From NCBI RefSeq assembly GCF_012689525.1, contig NZ_CP051516.1:2852001-2916000 (forward strand): a stretch of DNA of 64,000 bases. Reading direction: 5' to 3'. Origin of the DNA: Paraburkholderia aromaticivorans. Lineage in GTDB: Bacteria; Pseudomonadota; Gammaproteobacteria; Burkholderiales; Burkholderiaceae. The notes beneath the pieces were generated by a model. It did no database searches. It was not told where the DNA came from and worked only from the letters and a program-made list of their open reading frames with translations. Positions 49,103-58,911 of the stretch are shown here, in pieces. Each line of letters starts with the position of its first letter. Within the stretch, counting starts at the first letter, position 1. The translations under genes were made by a program, and so were the position numbers.

Positions 49103-50011
49103 GACTGCGCCGCCCTGCCGATCCTTGACTGTCACCAACACTTCTACGACGCCCGGCGCTTCCATTACCCCGTGTTCGCGACGCGCAGCGAAGGCTTCGA
49201 AGCGCTTGTCGGCGACTACAGCGCGCTCCCCCGCATCTACTTACCCGAGGACTACGCGCGCGACACGAGCGCGTTGAATGTCGTCGGCACAGTCTGGGCG
49301 GAATTCATTTCGACCGATCCGGTGGGCGAAACATGCTGGGCGCAAGAGCTTGCGAGCGCGACAGGACGCCCGGACGGCATCATCGCTCTGGTCGATTTTT
49401 CGAGTCCTGATCTGCCGGCCACGCTCGACGCATATGCGTCAGCGGAACGGATCCGTTGCGTTCGCCAACATCTGGGCTGGCATCCGGCGAACCCGCTGCT
49501 TCGCTATGCGCCAAGGCCGCACCTCATGTCGGACGTGGTATGGCGACGCCGACTCGCGTCGCTGCGGGGGCGTGGTCTGATTTGCGAACTGGAAATGTTC
49601 GCGCCGCAACTGCCCGAACTTGCATCGCTGGCGACTGCGTTTCCCGACATTCAGTTCGTGCTGCCCGTCATGGGCTGGCCACTCGATCTGACCAGCGAAG
49701 GCCAGGCGGCGTGGAAACGTGAAATGACCGCGGTCGGCGCGTGTCCCAATGTGGCGGTGAAAATATTCGGGCTGGAGTGCATCTTCGGCATTCATTGGAC
49801 GGTCGCTCAGGTCCGGCCTTGGATGCTGGAAACCATTGAAGTTTTTGGCCCCGATCGATGCATGTTTGCCAGTCATATGCCGATCAGCAAGCTAGCCTGC
49901 AGCTTCGAACAACTTTATCGCGCGTACTTCGAGGTGATAGCGAAGTTCAGTGTTTCGGAGCAGCGAAGACTCCTGCATGACACGGCCGCGGCGATTTACA
50001 AGCTGAGCTAA
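49103..50011 (+). CDS. Amidohydrolase 2 family (TIM-barrel) hydrolase
   Basis: About 302 residues from ATG 49103, which has GGAG nine bases upstream; ATG 49085 adds six residues. The N-terminal DCHQHFYDARRFHYP has the His-X-His motif of amidohydrolase-related lactonases, and VRQHLGWHPANPLL and KIFGLEC are later barrel strands. The usual final metal or acid position before a Pro reads FASHMPISKL, with His where Asp or Asn is normal. Family members hydrolyse lactones or decarboxylate; the substrate is unknown. It stands alone, 280 bases after the porin and before tRNA-Ser. Confidence 0.82.
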   Translation, partial: DCAALPILDCHQHFYDARRFHYPVFATRSEGFEALVGDYSALPRIYLPEDYARDTSALNVVGTVWAEFISTDPVGETCWAQELASATGRPDGIIALVDFSSPDLPATLDAYASAERIRCVRQHLGWHPANPLLRYAPRPHLMSDVVWRRRLASLRGRGLICELEMFAPQLPELASLATAFPDIQFVLPVMGWPLDLTSEGQAAWKREMTAVGACPNVAVKIFGLECIFGIHWTVAQVRPWMLETIEVFGPDRCMFASHMPISKLACSFEQLYRAYFEVIAKFSVSEQRRLLHDTAAAIYKLS

Positions 50012-50105
50012 ATGTTGGTTGCGGGAGAACCGGACAGCGCACACCCTCGCGATCGAGGTTAAAGCGGCCCGTCTCCGTACTGACCCACTCGAACTGCAAC
50101 GCCCC

Positions 50106-50145
50106 AAAAAACAAAACCCCGCAGAGCCTAAACTCTGCGGGGTTT
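50106..50145 (-). terminator. Intrinsic terminator after tRNA-Ser
   Basis: On the minus strand a thirteen-base perfect stem, AAACCCCGCAGAG with CTCTGCGGGGTTT, is followed by TGTTTTTT. It lies right after the tRNA-Ser 3' end. Confidence 0.9.
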
Positions 50146-50156
50146 GCCGCCACTGC

Positions 50157-50250
50157 TGGCGGAGACGGAGGGATTCGAACCCTCGATCCAGGTTTTGGCC
50201 CAGATGCTCCCTTAGCAGGGGAGTGCCTTCGACCTCTCGGCCACGTCTCC
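50157..50250 (-). tRNA. tRNA-Ser (GCT)
   Basis: 94 bases with encoded CCA and the long variable arm of class II tRNAs. The acceptor GGAGACG pairs with CGTCTCC. The anticodon GCT is at plus 50214-50216 (AGC). Its 3' end faces the amidohydrolase gene. Confidence 0.96.
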
Positions 50251-50431
50251 CAAACTTTCGGTCGCGCAGGGAGTCAGCGCGACGAAGCCAAGATAATAGC
50301 GGGCTGAACCACGAAGGTCAATGTCTGGCGAACATTTTTTGTGCCAGTGTCGTCACTGACGACGCAATTTATTCACCTCGGCCACGCAAAACAAACGGAG
50401 CGCTCCTGTCCACTCCGTTCTTCGAGGCAAA

Positions 50432-51682
50432 TTACGCTTGATCCAGTTCGAACGCCTTATGCAGCGCGCGCACGGCGAGCTCCATGTACTTCTCGTCGAT
50501 CAGCACCGAGATCTTGATTTCGGAGGTCGAGATCATCTGAATGTTGATGCCCTCTTCCGACAGCGTGCGGAACATCGTGCTCGCGATACCGACGTGCGAG
50601 CGCATGCCGACGCCGACCACCGAGACCTTCGACACCTTCGGATCGCCCAGCACCTGCTCGGCCTGCACGTGGCCCTTCACCTGGTTCGTGAGGATGTCCA
50701 TGGCGCGTTGATAATCGCCGCGGCCGACCGTGAACGTGAACGCCGTTTTACCTTCCACGCTCTGGTTCTGGATGATCATGTCGACGTCGATATTCGCGTC
50801 CGCCACCGGGCCGAGAATCTGATACGCGATGCCCGGCTTGTCGGGCACACCCATCACGGCGATGCGAGCTTCATCGCGCTGAAACGCGATGCCCGAGATG
50901 ACTGCTTTTTCCATGGTCTCGTCTTCTTCAAAAGTAATCAGGGTGCCCGACTTCATTTCAGCGTCGAGTGGTATCAGCGGATCGGTCAGGCTCGACAACA
51001 CGCGTGTCTTCACCTGATATTTGCCGGCGAATTCCACCGAGCGGATCTGCAGCACCTTCGAACCCAGGCTTGCCATTTCCAGCATTTCTTCGAACGTCAC
51101 GCGATCGAGCCGGCGCGCTTCTTCCACCACGCGCGGGTCGGTCGTGTAGACCCCGTCGACGTCGGTGTAAATCAGGCACTCATCGGCTTTCAACGCAGCC
51201 GCGACCGCGACCGCCGACGTGTCCGAACCGCCGCGGCCGAGTGTGGTGATGTGGCCGTCAGGGTCGATGCCCTGGAAGCCGGTGATCACCACCACCTTGC
51301 CGGCGTCGAGATCGCGCAATACGCGCTCGCCGTCGATTTCGCTGATGCGCGCTTTCGTGAACGCGCTATCCGTTTTGACCGGCACTTGCCAGCCGGCGTA
51401 GCTGACCGCGTCGACGCCGGCTTCCTGCAGCGCGATGGCGAGCAGACCCGAGCTGACCTGCTCGCCCGTGGCGGCGATCATGTCGAGTTCGCGCGGGCTC
51501 GGCTGACTCGTGATTTCTTTCGCGAGACCGAGCAAGCGGTTGGTTTCGCCGGACATCGCCGACGGCACGACGACCATCTTGTGGCCAGCCTTGTGCCATT
51601 TCGCGACGCGCTTGGCGACGTTCTTGATGCGCTCGACCGAGCCCATCGAGGTGCCGCCGTATTTGTGTACGATGAGTGCCAT
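50432..51682 (-). CDS. lysC: Aspartate kinase
   Basis: 416 residues from ATG 51682. The kinase domain starts KYGGTSMGSVERI (7-19), with GFQGIDPDGHITTLGRGGSDTSA in the ATP site. Two C-terminal ACT domains (about 265-410) include EDETMEKAVISGIAF and SEIKISVLI. It makes aspartyl-phosphate for lysine, threonine and methionine synthesis, feeding the dap genes at the window start, and is likely feedback-inhibited through the ACT domains. An in-frame upstream extension is a shadow. Confidence 0.96.
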   Translation of the reverse strand: MALIVHKYGGTSMGSVERIKNVAKRVAKWHKAGHKMVVVPSAMSGETNRLLGLAKEITSQPSPRELDMIAATGEQVSSGLLAIALQEAGVDAVSYAGWQVPVKTDSAFTKARISEIDGERVLRDLDAGKVVVITGFQGIDPDGHITTLGRGGSDTSAVAVAAALKADECLIYTDVDGVYTTDPRVVEEARRLDRVTFEEMLEMASLGSKVLQIRSVEFAGKYQVKTRVLSSLTDPLIPLDAEMKSGTLITFEEDETMEKAVISGIAFQRDEARIAVMGVPDKPGIAYQILGPVADANIDVDMIIQNQSVEGKTAFTFTVGRGDYQRAMDILTNQVKGHVQAEQVLGDPKVSKVSVVGVGMRSHVGIASTMFRTLSEEGINIQMISTSEIKISVLIDEKYMELAVRALHKAFELDQA

Positions 51683-52066
51683 TGTCGTTCTGAACTGGAG
51701 GAGAAACCGCGCTGGCGCGCTGGAGACCACCGCACAAAAGCACAGAAGCGCAACGTCTTGTGAACGACGGCAGAGTGTGTGGCGGCGTAAATGCAGCACG
51801 CGTGCAGCACGCGCGGATTTGCCCGGGAATGATCGCTGATGGCTTACCGGAAACGACGGATCACGATCGAAAACCGACTAATTCAACAAAAGCGAAGGCG
51901 AAATCGGGTCGGGCAAACAAGTTAACGTACCCGATCGAGCGCAAAAAGACAAGCTGGAAAGGCTATCGGATTGCGCTGAATACGCGCTGCAAAAGCCTGT
52001 TTCAGGCGGATTTGCGCCCTATTTCCGGATTCATCGCCCAGATAGCCCGGGTGTCCGACCGGCCGG
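51683..52066 (-). other. Intergenic region between tilS and lysC
   Basis: 384 bases that must contain the lysC leader or promoter. On the minus strand a GCGTGCTGCA unit is repeated (near 51791-51812). No good sigma-70 hexamer pair, terminator or known riboswitch shape was recognised. Confidence 0.35.
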
Positions 52067-53503
52067 TCAGGCGATCAGCAGATCCTCGCGCCAGACGATC
52101 CTGACGCGCGATTCGGCCTCGTCGATCTGCTCCGGCAACGCCGCGCGATTGACCCCGAGCCCGGGCACGAACAGCAGATCGCCGCCGATGTAAAGCAGCG
52201 GCACGTCGCGCTTCCACGCGGGAATGCCGCGCTCCTGGAACAGGTTTTTCAACGTGCGGCTCGGCGCGCCAGGCGCGTCGCTCGTGCGCATGCGTTCGCC
52301 GCCGCTGCGCGAACGCGCGCTCAACACGGCGCGCTGCAGGACGCGCGAGGGAATCGTGTCTGGGTCGCCAGCCGTATCGCCTGCCTCAGCGAATACGAAC
52401 GTGCCGCGCCATTGCGGCAGGCGCCAGATCGATTCGCCCTGCCACGCGAGTTCGCTGACCGCGCGCGCGGCGAGCGCGGTTTCATCGGCGGGATCGCTGC
52501 TGTCGCCGCTTTCCCAATAGACGAGGCCGCGATAGCTGCGCAATGCATGACTCGCGTGGTCGATACGCAGACCGTGACCCTCACCTGCCGCGCCGATCTC
52601 GCGCAGTTGGCGCAGCGCATCGCCGAGACGCGCGCTCGATGCGGCGACAAGACCCAACGTACGCATCCAGTAACGCAGGAGATTGAGCGCGCGGTCGTCG
52701 TCGAGCGCGAGCAATGCGTCGTGCGATAGAGCGCGCCCTTCGTCGCGTGACGCGTCTTCCATATCGATGCGAGCCAGCGCGTCGAGCAAACGCTGCGCCG
52801 ACGCCGCGTGCGCCGCCGTGCGCGCGAGCGCGTCGCGAAAACCTGGAAAGTGGACGGCCAGCGCCGGCGTCACCTCGTGGCGCAACGCATTGCGTGCGTA
52901 GCGTGTATCGGCGTTCGACTCATCGTCGATCCAGTGCAACGCACGCGCGCTCGCGTATTGCTCGAGCTGCGCGCGCAGCAGATGAAGCAACGGCCGCACG
53001 CGCGTCGCCGACGCACCCGCCGGCAAATACTCGGGCGCCATCGCGGCAAGACCTGCGAGACCCGCGCCGCGCAGCAATTGCAACAGCACGGTTTCCGCCT
53101 GATCGTCCGCATGTTGGGCGAGCCACAGCGTGGCGACACCGCGCGACGCGCACATGTCGTCCAGCGCGCGATAACGCGCATCGCGCGCGGCGGCCTCGAT
53201 GCTCACGCCCGCGTCACGCGACACCTCGACGCGCTCTGCCGCGAACTCGACGCCGCGTTCCCGCGTGAACGCGTCGCAGTGCGCGAGCCAGGCATCGGCA
53301 TGAACGCTCAGCCCATGATGCACGTGCAGCGCGATGCAACGCGACGCGCCGGCGACACGCACTGCGGCATCGAGCAGCACGCTCGAATCGACGCCGCCAC
53401 TGAACGCAATCGCAATGCGCGCGCGAGCGGGAAGCGTAGACAACGAAAAGCCGACCGCCTCGAGTACGAGGCGGTCGGCGGGCGTTTCGGCGGTGGAAGT
53501 CAC
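52067..53503 (-). CDS. tilS: tRNA(Ile)-lysidine synthetase
   Basis: 478 residues from GTG 53503. The PP-loop SGGVDS is at 35-40, followed by HVHHGLSVHADAW and LAQHADDQAETVLLQLLRGAG, all TilS landmarks. The C-terminal TilS domains (about 370-470) include GERMRTSDAPGAPSRTLKNLFQ. It converts C34 of the AUA-reading tRNA-Ile to lysidine, an essential step. It follows accA by 48 bases on the same strand. Confidence 0.94.
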   Translation of the reverse strand: MTSTAETPADRLVLEAVGFSLSTLPARARIAIAFSGGVDSSVLLDAAVRVAGASRCIALHVHHGLSVHADAWLAHCDAFTRERGVEFAAERVEVSRDAGVSIEAAARDARYRALDDMCASRGVATLWLAQHADDQAETVLLQLLRGAGLAGLAAMAPEYLPAGASATRVRPLLHLLRAQLEQYASARALHWIDDESNADTRYARNALRHEVTPALAVHFPGFRDALARTAAHAASAQRLLDALARIDMEDASRDEGRALSHDALLALDDDRALNLLRYWMRTLGLVAASSARLGDALRQLREIGAAGEGHGLRIDHASHALRSYRGLVYWESGDSSDPADETALAARAVSELAWQGESIWRLPQWRGTFVFAEAGDTAGDPDTIPSRVLQRAVLSARSRSGGERMRTSDAPGAPSRTLKNLFQERGIPAWKRDVPLLYIGGDLLFVPGLGVNRAALPEQIDEAESRVRIVWREDLLIA

Positions 53504-53551
53504 GTCGCTAGCGCGTGAGGCGCTGAAGGACGAAAGAGAACGCGCGCGGGC

Positions 53552-54523
53552 TTAGGCACCCGGCGTGGTTTCCTTGAACTTGCCGTACGACATCAACCGA
53601 TCGAAACGGCGTTGTCGCAGGTCGTTGATGCTCATGCCCTGGAACTGGCGCAGCGAATCGGCGAGCGCGCGGCGCAACATGGCGGCCATGCCCTTCGGAT
53701 CGCGATGCGCGCCGCCCAGCGGCTCGTTGACGATCTTGTCGATCAGGCCGAGCGCTTTCAGACGATGCGCGGTCAGGCCGAGCGCTTCCGCGGCTTCCGG
53801 CGCTTTCGCGGCACTCTTCCACAGAATCGACGCGCAGCCTTCCGGCGAGATCACCGAATAGGTCGAGAATTGCAGCATCAGCACGCTGTCGCCGACTGCA
53901 ATGGCCAACGCGCCGCCCGAACCGCCCTCGCCGATGATCGTCGCGATCAGCGGCGTCTTCAGCTCGGCCATCACGTACAGATTGCGGCCGATCGCTTCCG
54001 ACTGGCCGCGCTCTTCCGCGCCGATGCCCGGGTACGCACCTGGCGTGTCGATGAACGTGAAAATCGGCAAGCCGAATTTTTCGGCGAGACGCATCAGACG
54101 TTCGGCCTTGCGATAGCCTTCCGGACGCGGCATGCCGAAGTTGCGCAGCGCGCGCTCCTTGGTGTCGCGGCCCTTCTGATGGCCGATCACCATGCACGCC
54201 TGGCCGTTGAAACGCGCGAGGCCGCCGACGATCGACAGGTCGTCCGCATAGTTGCGGTCGCCGTGCAGTTCGTGGAAATCGGTGAATAGTTCGCTCACGT
54301 AGTCGAACGTGTACGGGCGTTGCGGATGACGGGCGATTTGCGAAACCTGCCACGGCGTGAGGTTCGCGTACAGATCTTTGGTGAGCTGTTGACTCTTCTT
54401 GGACAGCCGCTCGATCTCTTCCGAAATATCGACGGCCGAATCGTCCTGCACGAAGCGCAATTCTTCGATCTTCGCTTCGAGTTCAGCGATCGGCTGTTCG
54501 AAATCCAGAAACGTGGTCTTCAT
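53552..54523 (-). CDS. accA: Acetyl-CoA carboxylase carboxyltransferase subunit alpha
   Basis: 323 residues, full length. [22 protein letters not shown] is the usual N-terminus; the crotonase-fold domain contains [19 protein letters not shown] and [15 protein letters not shown]. It pairs with AccD to carboxylate acetyl-CoA using carboxybiotin, the committed step of fatty acid synthesis. It is second in the cysS-alkA-accA-tilS-lysC series and probably has its own promoter at 54557-54582. Confidence 0.97.
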   Translation of the reverse strand: MKTTFLDFEQPIAELEAKIEELRFVQDDSAVDISEEIERLSKKSQQLTKDLYANLTPWQVSQIARHPQRPYTFDYVSELFTDFHELHGDRNYADDLSIVGGLARFNGQACMVIGHQKGRDTKERALRNFGMPRPEGYRKAERLMRLAEKFGLPIFTFIDTPGAYPGIGAEERGQSEAIGRNLYVMAELKTPLIATIIGEGGSGGALAIAVGDSVLMLQFSTYSVISPEGCASILWKSAAKAPEAAEALGLTAHRLKALGLIDKIVNEPLGGAHRDPKGMAAMLRRALADSLRQFQGMSINDLRQRRFDRLMSYGKFKETTPGA

Positions 54524-54556
54524 TGTTTGTAATCCTTGGACTTACCGGCAGCGCGT

Positions 54557-54582
54557 ATTCTAACCGCGCTCGTCGATGTCAA
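54557..54582 (-). promoter_or_regulatory. Possible accA promoter
   Basis: On the minus strand TTGACA (plus 54577-54582) precedes TAGAAT (plus 54557-54562), but the spacer is only 14 bases. A shifted -35 such as TTTTGA gives 16. It lies 34-59 bases before the accA ATG. Confidence 0.4.
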
Positions 54583-54646
54583 AACCATCTCGCAACTATC
54601 ATCTTTGACAATTGATAGCTTTTGAAATGGTCCCGTTTCTTCTTTT

Positions 54647-55696
54647 TCAGTAGTCGACCGGCAACGGGTCAAGACTACGCCACATATACCAGGTGGCGAC
54701 GGTGCGCCACGGCTCCCAGTTGGCGGCGACTTCGCGCGCTTCGCTGCGTGTGACCGGTTCGCCGCTGAAGTAGTTGACGCTGATCGCACGAATCAGGCCC
54801 AAGTCGTCGAGCGGCAGGACGTCGGGGCGCGACAGGTTGAAGATCAGGAACATCTCCGCCGTCCAGCGGCCGATGCCGCGAATCTGCGTGAGTTCGGCGA
54901 TCACCGCCTCGTCTTCCATCGACGTCCATTTGCCGACGTGCAGCGCGCCCGAAACGAAATGCTGCGCGAGATCGAGCACGTATTCGGCTTTGCGCTTGGA
55001 CAGCCCGCACGTGGTCAGCTTCTCCAGACCGAGCTTGATGAACTGCTGCGGCACCAGCTTCGGACACGCGGCCTCGACCTTCGCCCAGGCGGCTTGCGCG
55101 GACGCGACCGAAATCTGCTGCCCGACCACCGAACGCGCGAGCGTGACGAACGGATCGCCGCGACTCAGCAGATGCACCGGGCCGAACTTCGGAATCAGTT
55201 TCTTCAGAATGCGATCGCGCTTGACGAGGTCGGCACACGCCTTGTCCCAATAGGCCGGACGCGTGACTTCAGGCGCGAGGCCGCCGATCTGCACCGGCAC
55301 CGCGACTTCGCTCGCGCTCGCCGCTTCGCCGCCCGCGCTTGCGGACGCGCGCGTCTTGCGCACGACTTCGCCCTCGTGCCCCTCGACGGTGATGCGGGCG
55401 AGTTCCTGCACGTCGCCGGCCAGTTCTGCCGGCAAGGCGCCATTGCTCTTCGCACGCGGCGCCTTCGCGCGCTTCGCGAGAGGCGCATGCGCCGACGCGC
55501 CGTTGAGCGCGCGCTTCACGGCCGTCTTTTTCGATGCACCCGCTGCGGTCTTGGCCGCCACCCCGGCGGCTTTCGACGATGCTTTCGTTACCACGCCGCT
55601 GCCCGTGCGAGCCGACGTGCGTGTCGACTTTGCCGCGGCTGCCGCGTTTGTTTGAGACGCGGCTCGTTTAGCCGGCGTCTTCGTGGCCGTTGCCAT
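54647..55696 (-). CDS. DNA-3-methyladenine glycosylase II-like, with H1-like tail
   Basis: 349 residues. The C-terminal HhH-GPD domain (about 150-349) shows VVGQQISVASAQ, the helix-hairpin-helix LTQIRGIGRWTAEMFLI (269-285) and the catalytic aspartate in LPLDDLGLIRA (D297 or D298). It should remove alkylated purines from DNA. Residues 1-90 are almost only Ala, Lys, Ser, Thr and Arg, like histone H1 tails or Burkholderia H1-like proteins, and 100-140 is acidic. It lies between cysS and accA. Confidence 0.88.
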   Translation of the reverse strand: MATATKTPAKRAASQTNAAAAAKSTRTSARTGSGVVTKASSKAAGVAAKTAAGASKKTAVKRALNGASAHAPLAKRAKAPRAKSNGALPAELAGDVQELARITVEGHEGEVVRKTRASASAGGEAASASEVAVPVQIGGLAPEVTRPAYWDKACADLVKRDRILKKLIPKFGPVHLLSRGDPFVTLARSVVGQQISVASAQAAWAKVEAACPKLVPQQFIKLGLEKLTTCGLSKRKAEYVLDLAQHFVSGALHVGKWTSMEDEAVIAELTQIRGIGRWTAEMFLIFNLSRPDVLPLDDLGLIRAISVNYFSGEPVTRSEAREVAANWEPWRTVATWYMWRSLDPLPVDY

Positions 55697-55743
55697 CCTG
55701 CCTCCTGCCTGGCGAGTCGATCAAAGGGTAAGTCGAGGTGCGC

Positions 55744-57141
55744 TCACACGCGCCGCCACTCGGTCAACCCGCCGGGTTTGTCTTCAAGTGCAACGCCGGC
55801 CTCGAGCAATTCGGCCCGGATCCGGTCTGCTGCCGCATAGTCCTTCGCCTGCTTGGCGGCCACACGCGCTGCGATCTTGGCTTCGATCGCGGCGGGCTCG
55901 AGCGCGCCCTCAGCTGCAACCCCCGCTGCCTGCTGCAGGTATGCACGCGGCTCGCGGCCGAGCAGTCCGATCACCGCGCCCAGCGAGCGCAATTGACGGG
56001 CTAGCGCGGAGTCGCGCGTGCGGTTCACTTCTGTTGCCAACTCGAACAACACCGACACTGCAACCGGCGTGTTGAAGTCGTCGTTCATTGCTGCCTGGAA
56101 ACGCTGCGCATGCGCTTCGTTCCAGTCGAGCTCGGCGCCGTCCGGCGTGACGTCCTTCAGTGCGGTGTACAAACGCGCGAGGGCGTTTCGGGCGTCGTCG
56201 ATATGCACGTCGCTGTAATTCAACGGCGAGCGGTAATGCGCGCGTGCGATAAAGAAACGCACGACCTCGGCATCGTACTGCGCCAATACTTCGCGGATCG
56301 TAAAGAAGTTGTTCAACGACTTCGACATCTTCTCATTGTCGATCTGTACGTAGCCGTTGTGCATCCAGAAATTGACGAACGTTTGACCGGTAGCGGCTTC
56401 ACTTTGCGCTATTTCGTTTTCATGGTGCGGAAACTGCAGGTCCTGCCCGCCGCCATGAATGTCGAAATGTTCGCCGAGCAATGTGCAGCCCATTGCCGAG
56501 CATTCGATATGCCAGCCAGGACGGCCGCGCCCATATTTCGAATCCCAGCCTGTATCTGCCGGCTCTTCCGGCTTGGCCTGCTTCCACAACACGAAGTCGA
56601 GCGGGTCCTGCTTCGCGTCGTTCGCCGCGACGCGTTCGCCCGCGCGCAGATCTTCGAGCGACTTGCCCGAAAGCTTGCCGTAGTTCGCGAACTTGCGCAC
56701 CGCATAGTTCACGTCGCCGTCGCTCGCCTGATAGGCGTAACCGTTCGCTTCGAGCTGCTCGATCATGCCGAGCATCTGCGGAATGAAATCAGTAGCGCGA
56801 GGCTCGACGTCGGGCCGCTGGATGCCGAGCGCGTCCGCGTCTTCATGCAGCGCCTCGATGAAGCGATCGGTCAGCGCCTTGATCGTTTCGCCGTTCTCCA
56901 CTGCGCGCCGGATGATCTTGTCATCAATATCCGTGATATTGCGCACGTAGGTCACGTCGTAGCCGAGCGTGCGCAACCAGCGCTGCACGATGTCGAACAC
57001 GACCATCACCCGCGCATGACCGACGTGACAATAGTCGTACACGGTCATCCCGCAGACGTACATCCGCACGACGCCTTCTTGCAGCGGCACGAAAGTTTGC
57101 TTGTCACGCGCGAGCGTGTTGTAGATGCGCAGTGATTCCAT
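55744..57141 (-). CDS. cysS: Cysteinyl-tRNA synthetase
   Basis: 465 residues from ATG 57141. Zinc ligand C30 in [17 protein letters not shown] overlaps the HIGH-type box (HVGH, 39-42). [10 protein letters not shown] is the KMSKS loop, and [14 protein letters not shown] holds further zinc ligands. It charges tRNA-Cys. An in-frame extension upstream is not conserved in character. It is first in the minus-strand series and divergent from the TPR gene. Confidence 0.96.
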   Translation of the reverse strand: MESLRIYNTLARDKQTFVPLQEGVVRMYVCGMTVYDYCHVGHARVMVVFDIVQRWLRTLGYDVTYVRNITDIDDKIIRRAVENGETIKALTDRFIEALHEDADALGIQRPDVEPRATDFIPQMLGMIEQLEANGYAYQASDGDVNYAVRKFANYGKLSGKSLEDLRAGERVAANDAKQDPLDFVLWKQAKPEEPADTGWDSKYGRGRPGWHIECSAMGCTLLGEHFDIHGGGQDLQFPHHENEIAQSEAATGQTFVNFWMHNGYVQIDNEKMSKSLNNFFTIREVLAQYDAEVVRFFIARAHYRSPLNYSDVHIDDARNALARLYTALKDVTPDGAELDWNEAHAQRFQAAMNDDFNTPVAVSVLFELATEVNRTRDSALARQLRSLGAVIGLLGREPRAYLQQAAGVAAEGALEPAAIEAKIAARVAAKQAKDYAAADRIRAELLEAGVALEDKPGGLTEWRRV

Positions 57142-57372
57142 AGAGAACGGTGCGTGGGCCGAAAGAAATCCGCAATGTGTTTCATGCGCGCCGCGCCCCG
57201 CGAACAGACGGCGGGCGCGTCGCATACAGCAAAACCGGTGCACCTGGTGCGGCGGTCAGGCTGCGATCAAGGCGGAGACGACCACGAGTGGCGAAAAGAC
57301 AGTTTGCGGTTCGACGGAACGCGCAGACCTTTTGTTAGAATGGGTCGGAGTATAACATCCAGACCTGAGCCT

Positions 57373-58137
57373 ATGAAACCTTCAAGCGGCCGCGCGCGCA
57401 GCGCTGCGACCCTCGCCGCGACGGCCTTCGGTGGCGCCACGCGTGCCCTCGCCTTGCGCGTCACCGTGGCGGTCGCCCTTGCGGCCGTGCCGGCCGCGGC
57501 CGCCTTTGCGCAGAAAACCGCCACGCTGCCGCAGGGCCCCGCCGTGCGCGACAACACGCCGGAAATCGACGCGTCGATCGCGCAGAAAAACTGGGCGGCC
57601 GCGCTGACCCAGCTCGACGCGCGCATCGCCTCGAATCCGCGCGACGCGCAAGCAAAGTTCAAGCGCGGCACGGTGCTCGCCCACCTGAATCGCGACGACG
57701 AAGCCATCGTCGCGTTTACCGAACTCACGCAGACGTACCCCGAGTTGCCCGAGCCCTATAACAACCTCGCCGCGCTTTATGCAAAGCATGGCCGTTATGC
57801 CGAAGCGCGCGCCGCGCTCGAAACGGCAACCAAGGTCAACCCGGGCTACAGCCTCGCGTACGAGAATCTCGGCGACCTGTATCTGCGTATGGCCAACGCG
57901 GCCTATCGCCGCGCGCAGAGCCTCGGCAAGGTGAGCCCCACCACCACGCAGCGCCTTGCGGACATTCAGAAAGTCATCTCGCCGGTGAAGAGCCCGGCCC
58001 AGGCGAAACAGGCCGCCGCCACGGAAGACGACTACACCGCCCGCGCCACCTCGAACATGACGCAGACGCCGAGCTTCCAGTACGGCGGCGCGAATGGCTC
58101 GCTCGCCATGCCGCCCTACATGGCGCCGTCGAAGTAA
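57373..58137 (+). CDS. TPR-repeat periplasmic protein
   Basis: 254 residues from ATG 57373. A long Ala-rich signal peptide (1-47, cleavage near AFAQ) is followed by three tetratricopeptide repeats (about 65-170: AQAKFKRGTVLAHLNRDDEA, PEPYNNLAALYAKHGRYAEA, SLAYENLGDLYLRMA). The tail is Ala/Thr-rich and may be disordered. It is a protein-interaction module of unknown partner. It lies immediately upstream (49 bases) of two peptidyl-prolyl isomerase genes, which suggests an envelope-folding role. Confidence 0.87.
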   Translation: MKPSSGRARSAATLAATAFGGATRALALRVTVAVALAAVPAAAAFAQKTATLPQGPAVRDNTPEIDASIAQKNWAAALTQLDARIASNPRDAQAKFKRGTVLAHLNRDDEAIVAFTELTQTYPELPEPYNNLAALYAKHGRYAEARAALETATKVNPGYSLAYENLGDLYLRMANAAYRRAQSLGKVSPTTTQRLADIQKVISPVKSPAQAKQAAATEDDYTARATSNMTQTPSFQYGGANGSLAMPPYMAPSK

Positions 58138-58186
58138 AGCCATTACGTTTTCGCGCAATACGTTTTTTCCAACCCTGAGGATCTTC

Positions 58187-58768
58187 ATGAAATGGTTGAT
58201 GTTGGCGCTCGGCAGCGCCGCCCTGATCGCAAACGCTCCCGCATTTGCCCAGTCCGGTTCGCAAGCCGCGCATCCGTCCGTCCTCTTCAAGACATCGGAA
58301 GGCGACATCCGCGTCGAGTTGTATCCTGAGAAAGCGCCCAAGACGGTCGCCAACTTCCTCGACTACGTGAAGTCCGGCCAGTACAGCGGTACGATTTTCC
58401 ATCGCGTGATTCGTGGCTTCATGATTCAGGGCGGCGGCTACACGCAGAGCTTCGCAGAGAAGCCGACGCGCGCGCCGATTCCGCTCGAAAGCCGTAACGG
58501 TCTGAAGAACATGACGGGCACACTCGCCATGGCGCGCACCAGCGACCCGAATTCGGCCACCGCGCAATTCTTCATCAACACGGTGGACAATACCGGCCTC
58601 GACTATCCGAATCCGGACGGCAACGGCTATGCGGTGTTCGGCAAGGTCACCAGTGGCATGGACGTCGTGAAGAAGATCGAAGGCACGCCCACCACCTCGC
58701 GCGGCCCGATGGGCGACGTGCCGCAAAAGCCGGTCGTGATCGAGTCGGCCACGGTCGTCGGCAAGTAA
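58187..58768 (+). CDS. ppiA: Periplasmic peptidyl-prolyl cis-trans isomerase, cyclophilin
   Basis: 193 residues from ATG 58187 (GAGGAT upstream). Signal peptide 1-21 ends AFA-Q. The cyclophilin core has [17 protein letters not shown], the active-site Arg/Phe/Gln region, and [17 protein letters not shown]. It catalyses prolyl isomerisation of envelope proteins. It is paired with the cytoplasmic paralogue 143 bases downstream. Confidence 0.94.
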   Translation: MKWLMLALGSAALIANAPAFAQSGSQAAHPSVLFKTSEGDIRVELYPEKAPKTVANFLDYVKSGQYSGTIFHRVIRGFMIQGGGYTQSFAEKPTRAPIPLESRNGLKNMTGTLAMARTSDPNSATAQFFINTVDNTGLDYPNPDGNGYAVFGKVTSGMDVVKKIEGTPTTSRGPMGDVPQKPVVIESATVVGK

Positions 58769-58911
58769 TTGCAGGATCAGGACGCGCGCCGTAGCCAGGC
58801 GCGCGCACGAGAAAAGCGTTAGCGCTCAATCCACGCCCCGGCGCGGCTGAAAGTCAATTCGTGACGACTCGCCGCGCCTTTTACCCACCCCGTTCATCAA
58901 AGGATTCCATC

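Noticed and set aside
49103..50250. Integrative element at tRNA-Ser
   Set aside because: No integrase, no transposase and no copy of the tRNA 3' end at the other side of the suspected island were found.
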